Below, in pieces: positions 23,321 through 34,508 of a stretch of DNA of 64,000 nucleotides. Numbering within the stretch: the stretch's first letter is position 1; every line of letters starts with the position of its first letter. The notes beneath the pieces are model-generated. The model made no database searches, was not told the origin of the DNA, and worked only from the letters and a program-made list of their open reading frames with translations. The stretch is from Ehretia macrophylla (taxonomy: Eukaryota > Streptophyta > Magnoliopsida > Boraginales > Ehretiaceae). The stretch spans positions 8,692,501 to 8,756,500 of the forward strand of contig CM075770.1 of the NCBI GenBank assembly GCA_037974665.1. The letters are read 5' to 3'. Position numbers and translations under genes: made by a program.

Positions 23321-26300
23321 ATGATGAGTAAATGCATAGTACCAAAATGGAATCTGAGCCACCAAAGACAAGATCAAGCGGAAGCAGAAGAGGGTATCAA
23401 TAGATCCTCTCACGTGGAGAACCTACACAATCCGAGTTATATTGTCCCCATGTAAGCCCGTATCCTTCTAAACTTCTTGATTTTTTTATCTTTCTTTTCA
23501 TTGTAATGTGGTGGTTATTGTTTGATGTGTACAACTCGTTTTCTTCCATGTAATCAATATTTTTGAATTATACATGTGATAAATGGGATAATAGTGACGA
23601 TATTTTTTTCTCCATCATATATATATTTTTTTCACACTTAAGAGTTTGGTAGAATAATGAAAAATAGTAACTTGTTATAATTAGAAATTCTGAGCTCGAA
23701 TTGCGAGTTTGGTTTTCATTATACCAAAAAAAACATATATATATCTTCAGACTTTCTTTGGGTTTATGCAGTGCTCATTTGATGAGAAAATTCCCTTTTA
23801 TGTCTCCAGCAAATTAGATAAAGATCAAACAACCCCCATCGTTTTGGGAAATTATGTATATTGTCCAAATGAGAAAAGAAACTCTCATGGCATATGTTTT
23901 TTTTTTTTTCGGGTAAGGAGGGACTCATCCAGAATTTATTGGATTTATTTCAAAATTACAATTTTCGTGATGTAACAATCCGTTCTTATACATCAAATTT
24001 TAGGTCAAATTATGGAGTCATGGAACTAAAATGGGAAAGTGGACCTCCAACCATGCATGGCCGCAGAGAAATTAGCTTCAATACTCCCTCAATGAAGCCT
24101 ACATGGGACAAGACTAGTTATCACACATTAGAATCCATCACGCATAAATCCACTTGCCACAATCAGAACACGCAAATGCCTCTAGATTCTGCAGGTTTGT
24201 TGAAAAAGAGGCTCAGGTTAGAATCCAATAAATCTGGAAGATATTTTGGTTGTACGAACATTCAAGACGAGCACGCAGAACATAGCAGCACATGTGCTAG
24301 TGCTAGCATAACGACATGGCCTTCACAAGAGCCTCTTCGCAGTGTGAAGACTAAGTCCACGGATGAGGATTTAGCTTGTCATGGAGGCACGGTAAATAAT
24401 AACACTAGCTTAATTCATTAATATTTTTTTTTTTACACACATCCGATGTATTAGGCATTAGTTATTAATGAGTGAGTTGAAGCGCATGCGTGTCTTATGT
24501 GCTTGCTCGCGCGTATATCCAACGGTTGGTGTGTTAGGCTAACTTCAATAGTTTTTTTTTTTTTTTTTCCTACATGTAGGGATTTTAAACCATTTTTCTA
24601 CATTTAAGGACGTATATATCCAATGGTTGGTGTATTAAGTTAACTCCAATAACTTTCCTATTTTTTTGTCCTACATGTAGAGATTTTAAACCATTTATCT
24701 ACATTTAAGGATTCTCTATTTCAGTTTCACTCCAACAACTTTTCTACATTTACTCAATTTCTTTTTTTAGTATTTTTTTTTCCTACATGTGGGGATTTTA
24801 AACCATTTTTCTATATCTAAAGATTCACTATTTCAGTTTCACTCCAACAACTTTTCTACATTTACTCAATATCTTTTTTTAGGAAATTCCTATTTCAGTT
24901 TCACTCCAATAACTTCCCTACATTTACTCAATCTCTTTTAAAGAATCTCTATTTCAATTTCACTTCAACATCTTCCCTATTTTAAAGATTCTCTATTTTT
25001 TTTTACTCCAAAATCTCTCCTTATTTAAATTAATTATATTATTTTATTTTAATTTTTTTTATTAATTTTTGTTAATTGTTTTTCATGTTTTTTTTAATTT
25101 TAATTAGTTTTTCAATTCTCTCACTTTAAAAAAAAAAGACATGCCTGATTCAAAAAAAAAAAAAAAAGACGATACAAGACCCCCACCCCAATCCCTCATC
25201 TCATCACAGTAATACCTCCCACGCCAATCCCTCATCTCTCATGGCGACACCACAACACCCCGACCCCAATCCCTCATCATCTCTCACGGCAACACAACAC
25301 CCCCCCACCCCAATCCCTCATCTCTCACGGCAACACCACAACACCCCCACCCCAATTCATCTCACGGAAACACGATCTCACGACAAGAAGGGAGGAAAAG
25401 AGAACTTAAAGCGATAATGGTGAGTAAAAGTGGCAAGTAAATTTTTTTTTTTTTCTGACCATTGGTGACTTTTTTTTTTTTTTGCCGGCATTTTTTTTTT
25501 TTTTTTAGTTGTCAGATGCTCTAGGAATTTTTAGGGCATGAATTTAACATCTCCACATGTGGAGATACTGAATATTAGGAATTCTTTACAATGTAGAGAA
25601 TTCTTAAAAAAATTATTAAAGACAAAAGTCTTCAATAACTTTCCTTACATATAGAAATTTTGAACATTTAGAGATGTTGCGGGAGAGGGCACATCGAATA
25701 TATGTGAAAAAATTTCGTTGATAAGTAATGCCGCCTCGATCCTATACATATGTTTTTCTTTGTTCTAATTAAGTAATCGACCAACTGACCTTGAAACATG
25801 AATGTAGGCACACATATATGGGGGCCAACTTGTATGTGTCACAGCTGGACAGACTGATTATAATATTTTTCTTGTTTTAAATGAGTTATGCTATATTTGG
25901 CCTATTTTTTGAACATTTAAAAGAATTTTTTGTGAATTTAAAAATTGAAATTAATTTGTTTGGATTATATTTAAAAATATTTTTAAGTAAAAGTTAAAAT
26001 TGAAAAAAAATTAAAAAATAATGCAAGAAGTTATTTTAGAGCTTTTCAAAAAATATTTTCGTAAAACTGTTTTTACATAAAGTAAAAAGTTATTTTTTTT
26101 TTCTTTCTTAAATATATTTTTCTCTATATTTTTTAAAATCTAATATTTTCCTTAAATTTTTAAAAATTTAACATTGTCAAACATATGCTATAGTCAACGG
26201 CTTTTGTTGAATAATATTTTTAACTAAAATTCTATTACTAAAAATTTTACAATTTAACAATTAAAATTTTATAATTAGACCAAATAAAATCTTAGTGATA

Positions 26301-27193
26301 CGTTATCACTCACATCCCAATTTATGAGGGCATCATGAGGTAACTTAGTCCTTGTTGGTTGAACTGGTTTGTGGGGTATCAGATATAGGTGTTACGGTCA
26401 ATTGGTAAATAGGTCATGGTATGTAATACTTGTATCCCAATTTATGAGGGCGTCATAACTCCTGTGATTTAATTTTGAAACAGTGGTGTATGTCTATGCA
26501 CATGTTCGTATATTTTTACCTAACAAGCTCACATACGGTAAAATAAAATAAAAAATGTTAGATGTCATTTTATTTTTATGACTTATAAAAATAAGTATAA
26601 TTAGTATAGTATTTAAGAAATGTCTTACAACAATTTTTAGAGAAATATTATAAATTCTCACTTTGATCACCTTTAGCAGGAAAACAAAAATGGAGAAAAT
26701 CGCACGACTAAAGAAGAAACAGTTCGCTCTCAGCCGACAAGAAGTGGTCGTGCTGCTGCCATCCATAATCAATCAGAACGGGTATATAAACTATAAAGTA
26801 TTTTGTTCATCACTTCGCATGACGATAAATGCAATATATGATATAAGTGGACATTTTTTTCTATATTATTTTTCCATCTACATAGTTTTTTTGTTTTTTT
26901 TGCTTTTCGTTTTGGGTAATGGTTAGTATTTTCTGAAGAATTTTTGCGTATGGTATTCATGCAGAGACGTAGAGATAGGATTAACCAGAAGATGAAAGCT
27001 CTACAGAAGTTGGTGCCTAATGCTAGTAAGGTGTTAACTTATCCTATCTATGGCTTTCAATTATCCTATCATCGGTACCACATTTTTTATTCGTTGCAAC
27101 ACTTAATTATGTTGTAAAAAAACTAAAAAATGTAACAAATGACTTTATGCAATGTTTCAAGTAGCCAAGATCATGAAGTCCACATGAACAAGT

Positions 27194-27238
<45 letters not shown>

Positions 27239-29095
27239 TTTGATTTGCTGTAACACTTTAAAAAGTCTAAAAAATGTTACAAATGACTTTATACAAAGGT
27301 TGAACCGTTTCATATAGTTTCGTTGCAAATTCTCTATTGCAATTAAATTCAAAATTCAAAATTGTTGTGATAAAGTGATATTATAAGTAATAATTAAGAA
27401 AATGTGATAAGGAAAAATTTAAACGTTACAATTAAATAAAACTGTGTATAACGGCTAAAAATATCGTTGCAATAAGACATTTATTGTAACGATTTTTCAT
27501 TTTTAATTAAAGTGTTGGAAAAAACCTGAAATGTTGTAGTATATATATTAAATTTACTGTCTCATCAAATAATAATATACCTCTTCAATGTCTCTAACAC
27601 TTTCTCTCACCTACCATGCGATAATGCCTTTACATAAATATATATAGTGCCATAAATATTAATTTACCATTTTATCGAAGGATATGATATATATTAATAT
27701 TTGAGTCTTGAAACTTCTCAATTATGACATCGATTTTATATTTTCCCGTTAATCACAAAAAAAGTGATGAAAACTTTGAAAAAGAAAAGAAAAAAGTTTT
27801 AATTTTTTGTCCATTGGATTGTGAATTTGCAGACAGATAAAGCATCAATGCTTGATGAGGTGATCGCATACTTAAAACATCTTCAAGCACAATTAGTTCA
27901 TTTGATGAGTGCAAGAAGAAGCATGCCCCAAACGATTATGATGCCTCCAGGAATACTGCACCATCTTCACATGTCATCCATTCCTCCGGCCGGCGCTGTG
28001 ACCGCCGCCGCGTTCGGCACACCACCCTTCGTTGTGCCTCAAGGAATTCAAGCTTGGCCTCCATCTCAAGCAAATACTGATGCTGCATTTCTAGCACAGG
28101 CGCGTAACATGGGTGCATTTTGAATTTTCTTTTAATAAAGGTTATAAATACACAAGTATGTTTTTACTTTTTGGGAAGAGAAAATTACACAAATAGTCCC
28201 TATTGTTTATCCAAAATTTTAAATTAGTCTTTATTATTTAAAATTAGTTAATTTAGTCCCTATTATTTTCTAAAAATTTTAAATTTGTTTATATCGTTCA
28301 AAATTAGTCAATTTAATTCCTCTTATTTTTCAAAAAAATTAATTTAATCACATTTTTTTAAGCATTGAGGATTAATTTATATTTTATATGAAAATAATAA
28401 GGACTAAATTGAATTTTTTTGAAAAATAATTAGGACCAAATTGACTAATTTTGAATAATATAGACGAATTTAAAATTTTTAAGAAAATAATAAGGACCAA
28501 ATTAACTAATTTTAAACAATAAAGATAAATTTAAAATTTTAGAGAAATAATATAGACCATTTGCACCATTTTCCCTTTAGAAAATATAAGACTGGCCCAA
28601 AACTAGATGTTGGGAACCGATACATTTGATGAAATGGGCGTTCGGACTCCCATTGACAAATACACAAATAATTGGCAACAAAACAAGTAAATAATTTTTT
28701 TTTTCAGCAGGTGTGCTTCATTTTTCTAAAATTATTCATATATTTAAAATTTCTTATGGGATTTTGTGCGGTCGGTAAAGACTGCATCTCTGTTGACACT
28801 TATCTGTATCTACTACTTTATACTTTAGTACGTATCCCATTTTCTTTATTTTTTTCCCTTCTCTTTTTTTTTTTTTCCGGTTTATTAATCTTCCACCTAA
28901 GACATTGAGAACTATTTGATTAAGGGTTTAAAGCAATATGCCAACTTCTTCTTCTGATGATTTTTTTTTTTTTTCCTGCAGTCAATTAATATGGACTTGT
29001 ATAACAAGATGGCAGCACTATTTCGAGAGCAAGCAAACCAATCCGTGCTGACATCAAGTGCCTTCCCACAAACAAATGTTGTCCAAAGGAAATGA
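23321..29095 (+). CDS. PIF7/UNE10(PIF8)-like bHLH transcription factor
   Basis: Exons 23321-23451, 24004-24391, 26680-26781, 26965-27030, 27833-28099 and 28982-29095 give about 355 residues. A nuclear bHLH factor, expected to bind G-box/E-box DNA as a dimer in light signalling. The phytochrome-B-binding (APB) segment after MSNYGV reads ELKWESGP (residues 51-58), where the family has ELxxxxGQ. The bHLH (about 196-250) is intact: AAAIHNQSERRRRDRINQKM, loop LVPNASKTD, helix 2 KASMLDEVIAYLKHLQAQL, so DNA contact residues (H, E, R) are kept. The tail has proline/methionine-rich sequence and NMDLYNKMAALFREQ, a signature of PIF7/PIF8-type proteins. The MSKC...VPKWNL N-terminus favours UNE10/PIF8, while MSNYGV also recalls PIF7. 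Start is the first of two adjacent ATGs. The last intron has a GC donor if spliced as modelled. Intron 2 is 2.3 kb and repeat-filled. Confidence 0.85.
24500..25690. repeat. Composite repeat block in PIF-like intron 2
   Basis: Three copies of 'cctacatgt.g.gattttaaaccattt' (near 24570, 24671, 24783) alternate with copies of 'tttcagtttcactccaacaac' and 'ctacatttactcaat'. The right part near 25540-25690 holds a partly inverted counterpart (acatgtggagat). The pattern suggests a nested MITE/foldback element of the 'ctccaacaac' type. Limits are approximate. Confidence 0.55.
25178..25384. repeat. C-rich minisatellite, unit about 40-45 bp
   Basis: About five diverged units share 'ccccaccccaatccctcatctctcacggcaacaccacaacacc'-like order: caatccctcatc, then c(a/t)cacggcaacac, then acaacaccccc. 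It sits between poly-A and poly-T tracts inside the composite repeat of PIF-like intron 2. Confidence 0.75.
27080..27545. mobile_element. Possible non-autonomous CACTA-like element
   Basis: The intron 4 segment has recurrent 'cgttgcaa', 'tgtaacg' and 'gtaacac' words on both strands and ends in 'tgttgtagt', whose reverse complement is actacaaca. Such dense short subterminal words are typical of CACTA relatives, but a left end was not identified. Weak call. Confidence 0.25.
27191..27232. repeat. (AT)n microsatellite
   Basis: About 20 AT units in PIF-like intron 4. Directly repeated flanks 'aaaaaatgt(a/t)acaaatgacttta' stand on either side (near 27125 and 27270). Confidence 0.85.
28178..28578. 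mobile_element. Long foldback (inverted-repeat) element in PIF-like intron 5
   Basis: The left arm (about 28178-28370) has 'aaattagt(t/c)aatttagtccctattattttc' and 'aaaattttaaattagtc'. The right arm (about 28378-28578) carries the reverse complements 'gaaaataataaggaccaaattaactaatttt' and 'gacgaatttaaaattttt'. The arms are nearly 200 bp with a small loop, so RNA from here would form a long hairpin. It starts about 80 bp after the intron donor. Confidence 0.75.
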
Positions 29096-30490
29096 CAACA
29101 ACGTATTACGTCTTTGTCTCTTTTTAGGGAACAAAATCTAAGAGAGGAATCAGAATGATTGAAGATGATGGATTTCTAAAATTGAGTTAGAAAGAACAAT
29201 GTTTTATGTTTTATTTTTATTTTTGTGTTAGGATATGGGAAAAAGGTTTCCCACACTCTTTTTACTTTAAGAAATACTTTTTTTTATTAATAATTTTGCT
29301 TTTTCCTTTTCTTTTTGGTTAATATAGGGTGTTATACTATACATATCATAAAACGCGGCGGATTTTTTGAACGGAGGAGTCTAGACTATACTTCTAATTT
29401 TTCAACAAGCCTTTGGTCTAGTAAAAGGCCTAGTACTGATATGCTCCTTGTTGTGAGTACAAAAAATTGTAAAATAAATGACGTCTTTTAATATGTGTTG
29501 GTACGGCTTAGGCCATTTCCAAGAAAGCTTCACTCTATTTGGAGAGACAGGAGACAAAAGCAAGATAGAAAAAAGGTTAGATCATTGGCAATAATCGCTA
29601 AGGCTTCGCTCGGATTAACGAGGGAAGGAATAATAAAGGAAAGGAGATTGATTGAAAATATTCTCTTAAACTCGGAAAACAATGGGAAGCATTGCATGTT
29701 ATCTCGCAAGAACATACGAAGAGAGAAAACGATAACTGCCATTCACCATTTCAGGGTGGAATGATATACAAAGCACAATATACACTTTCCAAATATCAAA
29801 GAGTGAAACATAACGTATATACATCATTATCTAAATTGTAGGATTTTGTATCTTCAAGGGAGATTATTGTTAAAAGGGCTGAAAATGTATACACATCATG
29901 CTGTTTACAACCTAATTATGTCATAGAAAACATTAAAATTGTCACACCCCAAGTCCAAAATTCCAAATCAGCAGGCAAACTAGTGTTGTAGACATAAGAA
30001 AATAACTATTTAGACCTCTCTTCAACTAACCCAAAATGGTTACCCAAGTTATTCCTTATGCCTACAACACTCACTTATAAACTACACATATACACTATCT
30101 CTCATTGACGTGGGATGTCACATACACCTCCCATTAAGAACCTGACGTCCTCATCAGGAGCACACATACCTAAGACCAACCATCGATGTAGGATTTTAGA
30201 GGTAATTCCTGCAGGTTCAAGAAGTGGCTCCCACCGCCTTCTTGGTGTAGTACTTTGCCTTACATAGCAATTAGTTCATGCACCGCTGTAATCTGTTCTG
30301 AGCACCATTTTGTCATGCCCTAAGCTCAGAACCCCAGGTCCGCAGACAAGACTGGTATTGTAAGCATAAAAAATTAACTATTTAGGCCTCTTTTCAACTA
30401 AACCAAATTATCTTTTATACGTACAACACCAGACTTGCCTGTAGGCCTGGGTTTAAGGTTCGGGGCGTGACGAAAACCTTCAATGAATCT
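29096..30490. other. Region between converging PIF-like and CaM-binding genes
   Basis: It probably holds both 3' UTRs. Two fragments of one dispersed repeat lie here. One begins 'gtcacaccccaagtcc' (29940-30060). The other has 'catgccctaagctcagaacc...agacaagactggtattgtaagc' (30310-30470) and ends in 'cggggcgtgac'. The 89-codon frame at 29495-29764 is low complexity and not recognised. Confidence 0.5.
30310..30473. repeat. Dispersed repeat with 'gcccta...ggggcgtga' ends
   Basis: Its start 'tgtcatgccctaagctcagaacccc' and end 'taaggttcggggcgtgacga' are partial inverted repeats. Related copies lie at 29940-30060 and 22187-22260, sharing 'agacaagac.ggt.ttgtaagc' and 'taactatttaggcc'. This suggests a small terminal-inverted-repeat element, about 165 bp. 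Confidence 0.5.
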
Positions 30491-31693
30491 TTATCTCCTT
30501 GTTGTCTGCAAGAATTTGATATCCTGGAGGGAGATTGCAGTTTCGAAAGCGTCAACAAGAGCCTTCACCCTACCCATCCTTGTCTTAACGAGCTTGCTTG
30601 CGGTCACTTCAATCACATTATTCAATAGATTCTGAGAATCTTTTCTTTCTTCAACATCTTGGTGCCGGAGATTAACTTCGACATACTTGTTTCCAGCCTC
30701 ATTCAACTCGCCATTTGCTTCTACTTGCTTCAAACTCTTCTCTCTGGAATCAATATTTCCGTTTTGATTTGCAGCTAGTACATTCCCTGGCCTAAATTCA
30801 GGTCTCCTGGAACTAGATTTCTGACAGTGGATATCAATTTCCTCTCCTCTCCAGAACGATCGGTCCTGGAAATCTCTCTCCTTAAAGGAGGGGGATTCAC
30901 ATAACAACGAGTCATTGCCCAGACTAGTTCCCTGAACAATCCTGGCAACCTGGCTTTCGGCCTCTGGCTCAACCATGTACAACGTCTTTTCTAGAACGGT
31001 TTGATCTCCGGCTTGCTTAGTCTTAGATTTTATAAGACTGCTCTGTTTTTTCAGAACCACCCTCTTGGATGATGATTTTGTACTTGGGGATTCAGCTGGT
31101 GTCACCAGAACTTTTTTCTTGCTTACTTTTTTTCTTCCTTTGTCATTAACCAATTTCGTGTCGCTATTTCTCCTACTGAGAGTACCTCCTCGAGGATTCA
31201 CTTCAAATTCTCCCGATCTCTTGGGTATAACAATGTCACTGAATCTTCTTCTTGACAACAGTTGGGCTGTCGAGCTAGAAGATTCCTTTACTTTCAAAGG
31301 CCTCAGCTTGGACTGACTAGAATTTGTTGCAGATACTATTTTCTTGGAAGAGGACAATATTTCCTTCCTCGTGGATTGGTTGGTTGTCCTGCTCGTTGAA
31401 TCCAATGGTGGCTTGCTAGTGCAAAATGATTTCTTCTTTTTCTGCAAATCCACAGCCTCAGCAGGAGATGCAGAAGTTTTTGATATGAAGATTTTTGCTT
31501 TTGTTTCCGGGTCGCGTTTAACACCATATTTGCAGATGTCATGGCAGGAACCCGTAGATCGTATGAGATAATGTGGTAAGATCTTTGTTTCACTGGTTTC
31601 AATACCTAAGCTGCCAGTTGAGTTCCTTCTGATACCAAATTTAGGTTCAATTTTCTCCAGGTTCACTGGGATATCAACTGCAACCTCAGTCAT
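30491..31693 (-). CDS. Plant calmodulin-binding domain protein
   Basis: A single coding exon of 400 residues, from ATG (31693) to TAA (30491). The N-terminus has the family pattern RRNSTGSLGIE...KILPHYLIRSTGSCHDICKYG (about residues 22-60). The middle is a basic, Ser-rich disordered segment. The C-terminus (about residues 335-395) has VNLRHQDVEERKDSQNLLNN followed by VIEVTASKLVKTRMGRVKAL and VDAFETAISLQ. That is the plant CaM_binding domain, with a basic amphipathic helix expected to bind Ca2+/calmodulin. Its biological role is unknown for most members. An in-frame 5' UTR acceptor (near 31808) and a donor (near 32455) suggest a 5' UTR intron. The gene converges on the PIF-like gene. Length is shorter than many members, but the C-terminal domain looks complete. 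Confidence 0.85.
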   Translation of the reverse strand: MTEVAVDIPVNLEKIEPKFGIRRNSTGSLGIETSETKILPHYLIRSTGSCHDICKYGVKRDPETKAKIFISKTSASPAEAVDLQKKKKSFCTSKPPLDSTSRTTNQSTRKEILSSSKKIVSATNSSQSKLRPLKVKESSSSTAQLLSRRRFSDIVIPKRSGEFEVNPRGGTLSRRNSDTKLVNDKGRKKVSKKKVLVTPAESPSTKSSSKRVVLKKQSSLIKSKTKQAGDQTVLEKTLYMVEPEAESQVARIVQGTSLGNDSLLCESPSFKERDFQDRSFWRGEEIDIHCQKSSSRRPEFRPGNVLAANQNGNIDSREKSLKQVEANGELNEAGNKYVEVNLRHQDVEERKDSQNLLNNVIEVTASKLVKTRMGRVKALVDAFETAISLQDIKFLQTTRR

Positions 31694-31808
31694 AACGAGA
31701 TTGTCAAGTTAATTCTTAAAAAACAACCCGAGATAAACTACCCGCCTCGCAGTGTCCCGCCTCGCTTGAATGATTGGTGCGGCTGTTATAAATACTTGAT
31801 TAACAAAT

Positions 31809-32454
31809 CTGCAAAAGTGTGAGGTTCAGAAATTGTAAGTTATATTAATTTACTACATCATCTAAAAATTTAAAATGTTAGCGAGGACCTGGATTTATTT
31901 TATTCATTTATTAATTGAACATCTAAAAATTTTATTGTTGGGATTTAGAAAATTTTCTTGATGAACATATAAGTAAAAAGTAGACAACTTCAAACATTAC
32001 TAAACATATTTTCAATTTGTAAACCACATTTCTTATGAATGACAAAAATTGCATGTTCGTCTAATTAGAAAACAAACCAACCTTTGAACATATTCGTCTC
32101 GTAATGAAAAGTGATAAAGAAAAAATATATTATATAACCAAATCAAACCGAGCTTTATCCCATTAGTTGGTGTCCTCTGCATAGCATTTTTTCAACAAAC
32201 CACTAAAATGTACCAAAAACCGGCATACAACAACCAACATATGAATTTTTGTCCCAACACCACCCCCCAAGCCCCAACCCCACCCCGCCTTACCTCCAAA
32301 CCTTCCCAATGTAAAAGAAAGACATGACAAAAACACAGTTTTAAGCCATGTACAACGTAAAATTACAATAAAAAACATGACATACAGAAAACATTCATCA
32401 ACCAAATTGAAATACGCTAATGTTAGTTCAAGAAACGAGCTTATAAGATCATAC
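31809..32454 (-). other. Putative 5' UTR intron of the calmodulin-binding gene
   Basis: On the minus strand a donor ATCAAAG|GTATGATC lies at 32455/32454 and an acceptor CTTTTGCAG|ATTTG at 31809/31808, 115 bases before the start codon. Both sites are good plant matches. Inferred, no transcript evidence. Confidence 0.4.
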
Positions 32455-34508
32455 CTTTGATATTGCATGCAATATTACATTGAAAAAGGACTTAAAAGAT
32501 AAGAAGGTTCTGCATATAGACACCAGGGTTTGTAAGCTTTTCGATAAGAGAAGAAATGGTTTAAGTTTTTTTGATACAAAGAAGAAAAAATTATAATGAA
32601 AAATATTTAAAGGTTATGGGGGGTATTTATTGTGAGAATATCCGCTTTTGTTGCTAACACAAATGCTGTTGTGACAACATAGAAAAGCTCAACTAATATT
32701 TTAAGGCGTAGCAATATCTGGATCAGTTTCCTAGATTGTAGTTTAATATTTTTCTTGGCCTTGTTGGAAGTACAACTGCTTTCGGTTTATTCTAGATTTT
32801 TTTCATGACTCATATCGAGAATTGGTGAAAATAAAGGTAAAATCCGAGTCGGATGATTAGCATGTCGAGCCAGCATTGATAAATAAAGTTTATCTACCTT
32901 CACTGACTTGAACGTTGAAACTTTCGTGACTGACACACATAAGTATTTCAAGGTTGTCTAACTCTTCATATCATCGTTTAAATAATGCAGGTTATTAGTG
33001 CACATCCATAAAAAAGAATTGTGAAACTTCAGACCAGTAATTTTGATTGCAAATTCTAGGCACATTTGATTAATTATAGAAATAAAAAAGAAGAAATGTA
33101 TAAAGTAAGTGGCTTATCATTCTAATTATTATTAAAGCTCTTATGTATTAATTAATATTCTTGTATTGAGGCTCGAAGGCCCAAGCTTTGGTTTGATGAT
33201 TTTGTATTTTCTCCACTAAGTTTTCATCTCTCAAAAAAGGAAATGAAATAAAAAAGAGAGCTAGATAGAAGACTAGCTTTAGATTTATTGAGAAGATTTT
33301 TATAAGCATTATCATGATATAAAATTGGCTCTCCAAATATATTAATTAGATTTTTTAATTTATAGAATTATATTAAAAGGTAGTATTAGTAATAAAGATT
33401 ACTAAAATCAGGTGAAAGCTTAAGCAGAAGGAAATTTCTAGCCAATTAACGAAATAAATATGATGTAGAGATTTATGAGTAATCTAGTGATGGATTACTC
33501 TCTCTGACCATTGGCAAACAAATGTTCGAATCTAATGAGGGTAGAGAATTAAAAAAATATGATGAAAAATTTATTAGGAAAAAGTTGACTAATAATACAC
33601 TAGCCTCTATCATAGTTGGATAAATCTTTCTCAAATTTGTAAGCTCATAGTCGTGATATACATGATGAACTCCAAACTATAAAAAAATGTACAATAATTA
33701 ACAATGATGGACAATGTGTACCTTTCTGCTCTGTTTTTCATTTTTTTTCTTGTTTCGTGATGACGAGAAACTCACTCTAGAGAGAATGTACATTGAATTC
33801 ACATTAAAATTATAAATCCTGTGATACAATAATACGCTTAAAGATATATTCTAAATTAGTTCGACGTAAGCCAATTTTAGTGACTCTGATAATGAAGACC
33901 ATTCTTCTAGATTATAAATCATTAGATCTTTGATTCTCTCTATCCAATAGATATAGTGCCTCTTGGAAATCATCTTATCGATCGTATAGCCCAGTGAGGA
34001 TGACGAATTGTTCTTGTAAATCCGTTCAAAATCTATTTTTCTTGTCCATCTCTTATAGTAGGATATGAATATGATTATATTAACGATATGAGATTACAAG
34101 AGGTCATTCTATGGAAGTAGCATGAAAATCCAAATTAAGTAGATATAAAAAGTGGCGGGATGGAATATTAGAGACCCAATTTAATCGCAAACCATTCCTA
34201 TGTTTACATTTGAAAACCCAATTACGGGGTTGATCATTCAGTCTTTCTAATGCAATGAGACCTCACATGTAGAATTGATTCGCAGTCCTTTTAATGTAAT
34301 AGAATTTAATTCCAATACCAATTACTACTAAGTGAAGTTTGTTCGGGAACTTATATACTAGTCTTGTCATCTTACAGGTTCCTTTCGTGGCAGCTGGAAT
34401 TCTATAGTAGCACGTCTTTTCTTATTATCCAAGTTATAAATGTCTCCACATATATAAAAGATTTCTTTGCCTTTTAAATTCGTGAACTAATCTTGAGTTG
34501 TATGATAC

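Noticed and set aside
29495-29764. 89-codon basic frame after the PIF-like gene
   Set aside because: K/R-rich from AG-rich DNA; resembles a repeat ('ggcttcgctcggattaacgagg') more than a gene.
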